Shown here: positions 58,209 to 64,000 of the stretch, one piece after another | Numbering within the stretch: the stretch's first letter is position 1 | Layout of the letters: the number at the start of each line of letters is the position of its first letter | DNA from: Zhengitettix transpicula | Lineage: Eukaryota; Arthropoda; Insecta; Orthoptera; Tetrigidae | DNA: 64,000 bases | Assembly: GCA_037074705.1 (NCBI GenBank) | Contig: CM073591.1 | Location: 31,228,587-31,292,586, forward strand | Direction of reading: 5' to 3' | The notes under the pieces: generated by a model | Databases searched by the model: none | Told to the model about the DNA's origin: nothing | Seen by the model: only the letters and a program-made list of their open reading frames with translations | Position numbers and translations under genes: made by a program

Positions 58209-58211
<3 letters not shown>
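57287..58211 (+). mobile_element. Candidate solo LTR (925 bp)
   Basis: It begins TGTAGTAATTAG and ends TGTTTATTACA, giving inverted TGTA...TACA ends. TATATAAAG at about 57343 is in the place of an LTR promoter, followed by a GC-richer leader, and AATAAA occurs at about 58050. Direct repeats GTCAACGGCGAGAAGCGAAA (57440 and 57537) lie in the leader. AT-repeat sequence directly abuts both ends, which could be target duplication inside a microsatellite. No gag-pol sequence is present, so a solo LTR formed by recombination is proposed. The 87-codon frame in the leader (57319-57582) has no known motif. Confidence 0.5.

Positions 58212-58248
<37 letters not shown>
58212..58248. repeat. AT microsatellite right of the LTR candidate
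   Basis: (AT)18 or so. Together with 57271-57286 it suggests insertion into, or growth next to, one AT tract. Confidence 0.9.
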
Positions 58249-58249
<1 letters not shown>

Positions 58250-58580
58250 GGAAACATTGAGTTGTACTTCCCATTTAATTGCTACTGATAGCTTTTATAA
58301 CAACTTGTACGTACCATTTTCGTTTCAATAACGAAATTGATATTTTTTGAATATATATCTGAAAGGTTTCAGATGCTTGTTGTAGCGATATGTGAAACAT
58401 TTTCCATATAATAGGATTTTTTTTAAAAAAAAGTCTGTTATTTTTTTATATGTACTGCACTAAGTACTTATAATGACACATCTGTTGCGTTATTGCCACA
58501 TATATTGAAGTATAAATATCTTTAATGTCTCACTGTAGAAAAAAATATTAATATTTTCGGATAATATTCGTTGTAATAAT

Positions 58581-58600
58581 ACACACACACACACACACAC
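58581..58600. repeat. AC microsatellite
   Basis: (AC)10. Confidence 0.95.
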
Positions 58601-59477
58601 TACTATACTATTTACACAAAACTATTAAAAGTTGTGAAAATTATTTTATTTTCTGCATACACACAGAGGATTCTGATGTCAGATTAACTACAAGTTTCTA
58701 AGACTACTTACTCTAATTTGATTGAGAAAAGGTTTGCAAATCCAAGGATGTTCGTGACTCTCCCGGTGTTCCAGAATCAAACTCACCTGAAACAAAAATA
58801 TTTTATTGTTAGTTATTACTTAAGAATAATCAATCGTAAGTATAAATCTGAAAGAAATTTTTCTTTTTCATATTTAAACTACATATGATTTGTTTGGATA
58901 GCATGCAAAATGTCTCTACATTTATTACCACGGCATATATGTGAAGGGCGTTTTATCTGTGCTTTCAAGAGTCTAGCGGAAAGTGAGGCTGGTAATTGGA
59001 GCAGATGTGATTGTGCCGACGGCGATAGTCGCTCTAATTGAAACTGAACGAGGGTCTCTCAAAGAACGTTCGATACCAAGATTTGTAAAGTAATGTGAAA
59101 ATTACAAAGAAAACCCCATGAACCAGATACCAGTAATGTCAAAAACTACACGTCGAGAAATAATTGGAAATTTTTTTCTGGAATATTTACAAGTTCATTA
59201 CAAGTTATTTGCTATTTTGAGCCCTTAATGCGTCACGCACACAGAAAATATTTTTTTAATTAATTAAAACATATTTTCGTAAAATAAAGGATACCTGAAA
59301 TCTGCTGTTGTGCCAAGTTTCTTCATGACTGGCAATGGATGAATACAATAAAAATTTGAAAACACACACTAATAAAATGTATCCTAGGAACAGGAAATTT
59401 GTACTGATTAATATTAGATATTTTAAATATTGTATTTTTACGTCTGATTATATTAAATAAATAATGCAGTTTTATGA
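58601..59477. other. No gene seen
   Basis: Mostly AT-rich; a slightly GC-richer patch near 58900-59060 has no open frame of note. Confidence 0.55.
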
Positions 59478-59507
59478 CAAATACCAGACAATTTTTTTTA
59501 TTATATA

Positions 59508-59550
59508 CCACAACGTTTCGGTACGTGTTTGTACCTTCCTCAGGTCTTTC
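59508..59550 (-). ncRNA. Hammerhead-type motif, left arm
   Basis: On the minus strand box 1 CTGAGGA is at 59543-59537, stem II GGTAC/GTACC is perfect with loop AAACAC, and box 2 GAAACGTT is at 59519-59512. Predicted cleavage is before GTGG. Stem I has two clear pairs. Confidence 0.62.
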
Positions 59551-59854
59551 CTGCGGAGAAATTGAACAAAATTAATTTGTTGTTATCGAGAAGCAAATGA
59601 ATTTATAAAAGTGGTTCAACAAAAAATATTATACTATTAACACAATGAAACTAAGAAACACTCACCTAAATATGCTAAATGTTAAAAAAAATTTAATTGG
59701 ATGTAAAAATCGTTTTTAACATTTAGCATATTTAGATAAGTGTTTCTTAGTTTCGTTGTGTTAATAGTAAAATATTTTTTGTTGAACCACTTTTAAATAA
59801 TTCATTGGCTTCTCGATAACAACAAATTTATTTTGTACATATTCTACGAAGGAA

Positions 59855-59896
59855 AGACCTGATGATGTTACAAACACGTACCGAAACGTTGTAGTA
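59855..59896 (+). ncRNA. Hammerhead-type motif, right arm
   Basis: Box 1 CTGATGA (59859-59865), the most usual form, and box 2 GAAACGTT (59883-59890). Stem II is GTTAC/GTACC with one damaged pair. Stem I starts C-G, A-T. Confidence 0.6.
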
Positions 59897-59990
59897 AATA
59901 AATAAAAATATTGTCTGGTATTGGTCAAAATATTAGATGATATATGGATATTATCATCCATGTTACTGGCCAAATAAGCCACAGTACAAT

Positions 59991-60297
59991 ATATAATAAA
60001 CAAATTACAAACAATTCCTTCAAATTCATTAGTGACATAAACGACGCTTCGACCTTACATTAGGGCCTCTTCAGGTATTAATTACTAACGAGATATCTCT
60101 GGGCTGCAAGCCAACGAATACTCTACACGTTCTAAGTTTACTTAGTCTAATTTTATGCGAATTAACATATTTTTATATTTAAATAGGTAGGGTTGGCAAG
60201 CAGTTCAGAGACTAATCAATTAACCTGAAGAGGTTCTAATGTAAAGAAGAAACGTCGTTGTTTAGAGATAGAAAATTCGTAATTTGTTTATTATATT
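59991..60297. repeat. Second foldback of hammerhead ends, other subfamily
   Basis: The outer arms ATAATAAACAAATTAC (59993-60008) and GTAATTTGTTTATTAT (60280-60295) are perfect complements. Inside are a minus hammerhead (box 1 CTGAAGA at 60074-60068, altered box 2 GAAGCGTC at 60050-60043, stem II GGCC/GGTC) and a plus one (CTGAAGA 60225-60231, GAAACGTC 60249-60256). Box 2 ends in C rather than T, unlike the neighbour at 59478. The unpaired middle is about 150 bp. Confidence 0.75.
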
Positions 60298-60485
60298 TTT
60301 ATTCTGAGTTTTATGTAGCCAGTAACCATAATCCAATAAGGTAAGATAATTTTCAATTATAAATATATTTTTCTGTGTGGGAGATACGGATAAAGAGACT
60401 GTTTTTAACGGTAAACACAGGGTGAATTGAGGGTCTTTAACAAATTGTATAACGACTTATAACTGGAATGAAAACAAATTTACGT

Positions 60486-60705
60486 CTGATTGAAAATTAA
60501 TAATAAGAAAGATAGCCAAATACAGACAAAGTAAGTGATAATATAAATACCAAAAGCCTTTGGAGTTTTGGCAACTGACGAGTGCAGTTGTGTCGCTCTA
60601 AGCTCATCTTAGCACGTGAAGAAAGGGACAAGGATCCCAGAAACGTTGTGTGGTATTTATTTTATCACTTATTTTATCTGTATTTGGATATCTTTCTTAT
60701 TATTA
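60486..60705. repeat. Inverted Penelope-type ends with one hammerhead
   Basis: AATAATAAGAAAGATAGCCA and ATATAAATACC on the left mirror GGTATTTATTTTATCACTTA and GATATCTTTCTTATTATTA on the right. The left ribozyme is deleted. On the right, box 1 reads GTGAAGA (first C to G), stem II GGGA/TCCC is perfect, box 2 GAAACGTT is at 60640-60647 and stem I GCAC/GTGT is intact. The shared block GAGTGCAGTTGTGTCGCTCT is present. Confidence 0.7.
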
Positions 60706-61129
60706 TGACTTATAACTGGTTACTCGTGCAGCCTAAGAGTAAAATTATTATAATACAAACGATTCAATTAAGAATTATTAAACATATTATTAGTTTTATT
60801 ATTTATAGTAGATAAGTAATATGTGTAAGGAAAATAGAATGGTGAAAAATCATGTTCAAAGCAACTTAATAATTTCACCGCAAGTATACGACAACTCAAA
60901 TGTTAACTGAAGACAAGAATGCACCTTTTACATGAAGTTTATATTAAATTTAGCCAAACGATGACGGTTTAGTTTGCTACAATAATTTATTTAATCATTT
61001 TCATAGGTTTTAAAACGACCTGCAGCATATTGTAGCGAAGCCCGCAAATGGAATTCTTCTCTTATTTGCTCCTTCAGGAACGAGGTTTTTCACAATATTA
61101 AACACGGCGTATGAATAGCGAGCGAGGCA
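60706..61129. other. No gene seen
   Basis: AT-rich. Confidence 0.5.
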
Positions 61130-61490
61130 TATATTTTGCATATCACGTGTTGGCTTCCTCGTAATAACGCGTCAGTGAAATCGGATTCTGGAAGCTCCCG
61201 AATTGCGCACGGGCAAACCTGCACGACCGGTCGCTTCTTTTTGTTCGCCGACTGCCGTCCTCAGTACTCGGGGGATAATTTTCTGTTATGCTGGCCCCGG
61301 ACATCCATCCAGAAGCAAATAAAAGCCGGCCCGTTTTCTCTGACAAATCGCTGACAAGCGGCATTAAGCGAGCGCTATTGCTGGTTCTTGGTAATTGCAA
61401 ATTGCCTCGCCGCTGCTGCGCTCATTGTACTCGCGGTTCCTCGCACGTCGACGGAAAAACTGCGCATCTGTTCAGATGTCCGCTAAGAAA
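61130..61490. promoter_or_regulatory. GC/CpG-rich block, possible regulatory region or exon
   Basis: CpG-rich and non-repetitive, with frames open on both strands (61288-61593 plus, 101 codons; 61143-61400 minus, 85 codons). The plus frame has some Cys and basic residues but no domain I can name. Motifs such as GCAAATAAAAGCCGG and CGGCATTAAGCGAGCG give no specific clue. Confidence 0.22.
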
Positions 61491-62148
61491 ACTTGTCCTT
61501 TACGTTTGTATTGACAAGAACTTACCGAGGAGAACGAATTTCAAAGGTATTAGCAACACCAATGCAGAATGCATGAATTTAAATTGCAAATGAAGACATT
61601 CTCCATTTTGGTTATTATCAAAAATGAAATGTGGAAACAACAATACCCTCTGCATATGAAGGAAAGAAGAAAAAAAGAGATTTTAACGTTAAATTTAACG
61701 CAACGATGACCATAGGCTTCTTTAAACAACTTTTATTTCTTAATTGAAAATTATACGAAATAAACTACTCCACAATCTACCAGCCATCTCTCAAGCCTTT
61801 TAGCTGCAGGAACGTTCTTATCTGTGCTGTAGGCAACTTGTCAAGTATTCAGATTTTTTGTGTGTAAAAATTAATTATACCTTTCATGGAAAGATCTGTA
61901 ACGTTGTTTTTGTAACTCGTCAAATTAAAATAGGCAATAGGAAACAAAATTATTCCTTAAAATTATAAAGTATTAGTAATTTAATAAATAATAAGTAATA
62001 ATAATAATACGCAAAGATATTTTAATCTTCAAGAAATATTTGATAACTTACAAGATTTACTTACTCTATAATAAAGTATTTTTTATATAAATCACTTACT
62101 GCAATTGCAATTTTAGATACGAGGACGGAGCAAACATGACATGATTTG
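61491..62148. other. No gene seen
   Basis: AT-rich. Confidence 0.55.
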
Positions 62149-62173
62149 CGAAGAAGAAGAAGAAGAAGAAGAA
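62149..62173. repeat. GAA microsatellite
   Basis: (GAA)8 directly at the 3' edge of the family A copy, so it probably grew from, or replaced, its tail or target. Confidence 0.9.
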
Positions 62174-62330
62174 GGTGTAGACAGGCTATGTATAGGATAA
62201 TCCACATAGTGGCAACTCCCCTCTTATAGCATAGGTAAGGGAGTGAAAGGGGGGATACAAAAAGGTAGAACAAGGTAGCCAAGGGTTAACTAGGGCCCTC
62301 GGGCTATAGTTTAAAGATCTTACCCGGAAA
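62174..62330 (-). mobile_element. Family A retroelement, strongly 5'-truncated
   Basis: GGTGTAGACAGGCTATGTAT through AGGGCCCTCGGGCTATAG matches the other copies closely, then homology stops near TCTTACCCGGAAAT. Confidence 0.8.
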
Positions 62331-63080
62331 TCTGATGTAGGGGAAAAATTTCTCTTTTCCTATATACGTGGGTGAACATTAATATAACTGTAACTATAAT
62401 TTATTACTGAGGGTTATTTAATTTTCAAAGAAATTAAGATTTCTTTCCATTAACAGTATTAATATTTCAATATTTAATGCATGAGGCTTCATAAAATATT
62501 TAGTATATTTACAGCCCCAAAAATAGGACTCGAAAAGAATTTTCATCGAGGGTCGTATAGCAGCGTATTTATTTCTGGGGAACATGTGTGTGTGCGTGAG
62601 AGTGTGTGTGTGCTGATTTTACAGGTGCATGTACGCGGCAAATACGGAATATTTTTTTTAAAAAAAATTAATTTATTTTACGTCGCATGGACACAACCAG
62701 GGTCATTAGCGACGCTGACATCGATTACAGCTTACCTTGTTCCGACACATTTTTATTTTAAATTAAGCAAATTGACCGCGGCTTGTCATATTCTTACCTG
62801 GGAGGCACTAATTTCAAATTATTTCATTTAAAAGTGACGCATATTCTTTAGTTCAGTGACGGAAATTAAGGTAAACAGTAGCTTACATTTATTTATGGTG
62901 CGTCTATTCGATTAATTCAGCCAAAAATTAGTTTAGGATATAAAACAAAATAATCAGAAATTACCTGGAGTGATAAGACACGATTTAGGCCAAGATAATC
63001 AGAGAATAGAAGAAAGTAACAAAAAATTACAAGTATTGAACAGAATTTGTTGACGAACAAGCTAGTTGGATGTTTCATGA
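62331..63080. other. No gene seen
   Basis: A short (TG)n run near 62585-62612. The 116-codon plus frame (62481-62831) has hydrophobic stretches but no known motif. Confidence 0.5.
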
Positions 63081-63084
63081 GGCA

Positions 63085-63310
63085 TGAATAAGAAACATAG
63101 CCAATACAGACAAAAAAGGTAACGTTTCTGGGATCCTTGTACCTTTCGTCAGGTTCTAAGAAGAGCCTGGAGAAACAGAACTGCACTTGTCAGTTGACAA
63201 CATTCAAAAAAACACTTCTTAGCACCTGACGAAAGGAACAAGGATCCCAGAAACGTTGTGTGGTATTTATATTACCTTTTTTGTCTGTATTGGCTATATT
63301 TATTATTCAT
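63085..63310. repeat. Inverted pair of Penelope-type hammerhead ends
   Basis: The left half, ATAGCCAATACAGACAAAAA then AACGTTTCTGGGATCCTTG, mirrors the right half, CAAGGATCCCAGAAACGTT then TTTTTTGTCTGTATTGGCTA. The left copy lacks the TATAAATACCACAC part and so has lost stem I. The right copy is one of the best motifs in the window. The spacer is only about 60 bp. Confidence 0.82.
63221..63265 (+). ncRNA. Hammerhead-type ribozyme motif
   Basis: Box 1 CTGACGA (63226-63232), box 2 GAAACGTT (63250-63257), stem I GCAC/GTGT. Stem II GGAA/TCCC has one A-C mismatch. Confidence 0.65.
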
Positions 63311-64000
63311 TATTTTCAATACGACGTAGATATTTTCGTTTCCTGAGGCACCTAGAGGAAGAGAGCCAACACAGACGTCGTGTCGCAGAACTCCAGAGAC
63401 GTCCCTCACCTTCGGGAACTTAAATACTCTGATACACGACACATAAAAACATCACTGAGAAATTTTAACCCTCTTTGGGTTTTATATATATATTTTAAAT
63501 ATTTTATAAAGTCTTATGAGTAAATATGTTGTAAACTATTTTCCTAAATAAAATTATCAAAGTAAAAGTCTAATTTATCTCCTATTTAAATAACACATCA
63601 ATAAAAAACGATGCATGACAGTTATTTTAATCTTTAATTCTTTAATCTTAGCTTATTTTAGATTAGTTTAGCTGAATGAATATGTATGTCCTGGCCTCTA
63701 ATAAAATATATCAAGTACTGTACTCGTTTCTAGATACTCAACACAATTTCTTTATTATACGGACCTCTAAAAGGGGAATCCCTGGCAGACAGGAGAAAGA
63801 AGGCCAGAATTTGCGCTTTGTTTTAAATTTATTCTATCAAATTAGCCTGGAGCGAAATACGGAACCTTGCAAGTCCACCAAATTATATTGGTAAAAGTGA
63901 CCACTTCTTCAAAAAAAATAATCAAAGAGAGCAACGCACGTATGTGAGAAAATACTCGTTTCTGAACAGAACGATTAGGGAGAGGAACGATTTGCCTGAA
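63311..64000. other. No gene seen
   Basis: AT-rich; a 72-codon plus frame (63676-63894) lacks motifs. Confidence 0.5.

Larger units (their letters stand above)
59478..59935. repeat. Long foldback of two hammerhead ends (about 458 bp)
   Basis: The left half from AAATACCAGACAATTTTT to TAAATATGCTAAATGTTAAA is the complement of the right half, TTTAACATTTAGCATATTTA to AAAATATTGTCTGGTATT, with a centre near 59700. The arms are about 200 bp and differ at scattered sites (for example TTTATAAAAGTGG against CCACTTTTAAATAA). Each arm holds a hammerhead motif near its outer end. It is a head-to-head fusion of two copies of one terminal repeat. No coding. Confidence 0.85.

Overview
This is an AT-rich, gene-poor stretch of an animal nuclear genome, almost certainly an insect. 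I see no host protein-coding gene, rRNA, intact tRNA, CRISPR array, bacterial operon or plasmid feature. Nearly every open frame is short and explained by a repeat. The repeat content (jockey-like and other non-LTR retrotransposons, Penelope-like GIY-YIG remnants with hammerhead-ribozyme motifs, Helitron-like elements, solo-LTR candidates) fits an arthropod. A cockroach, termite or other polyneopteran with a large repeat-rich genome is my guess, but the window alone does not prove it.

Layout. 1-23 kb: mostly unannotatable AT-rich DNA with scattered Penelope-type hammerhead copies (about 0.65, 4.8-5.4, 10.4-10.6, 13.8, 16.2 and 18.7 kb), a degraded non-LTR C-terminus (21.9 kb), a long GA-rich simple repeat (16.75-16.97 kb) and two GC-richer blocks that could be regulatory (7.8-8.1 and 19.4-19.6 kb). 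23.4-34.2 kb: a 594-bp Helitron-like element, a candidate solo LTR split by a short retroelement, and a 5.78-kb Helitron-like element built of nested tandem repeats. 34.2-43 kb: a GC-rich CpG block with a CRE site, a 5'-truncated jockey element with target-site duplication, another non-LTR C-terminus, two foldback elements, and several copies of a ~0.5-kb poly(A)-tailed family (called family A here), two of them inserted one after the other at the same site. 43-64 kb: a Penelope endonuclease remnant, further hammerhead repeats, a decayed jockey reverse transcriptase, a non-LTR remnant interrupted by family A, a ~925-bp solo-LTR candidate inside an AT microsatellite, and a 2.1-kb nest at 59.5-60.7 kb plus 63.1-63.3 kb of inverted hammerhead pairs.

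The most notable signal is the hammerhead family. Many copies carry box 1 (CTGANGA), box 2 (GAAACGTT or GAAACGTC) and, in the best copies, a matching stem I. Stem II changes with compensation between copies (GGGA/TCCC, GGAA/TTCC, GCAA/TTGC). Most copies sit as inverted pairs, and Penelope GIY-YIG coding remnants lie inside or beside two of them. Second is the 5.78-kb Helitron-like element, which has several repeated 5' ends but a single 3' hairpin-CTAG end, and ~281-bp monomers that each carry a C-rich/G-rich hairpin. None of the mobile elements looks able to move by itself.
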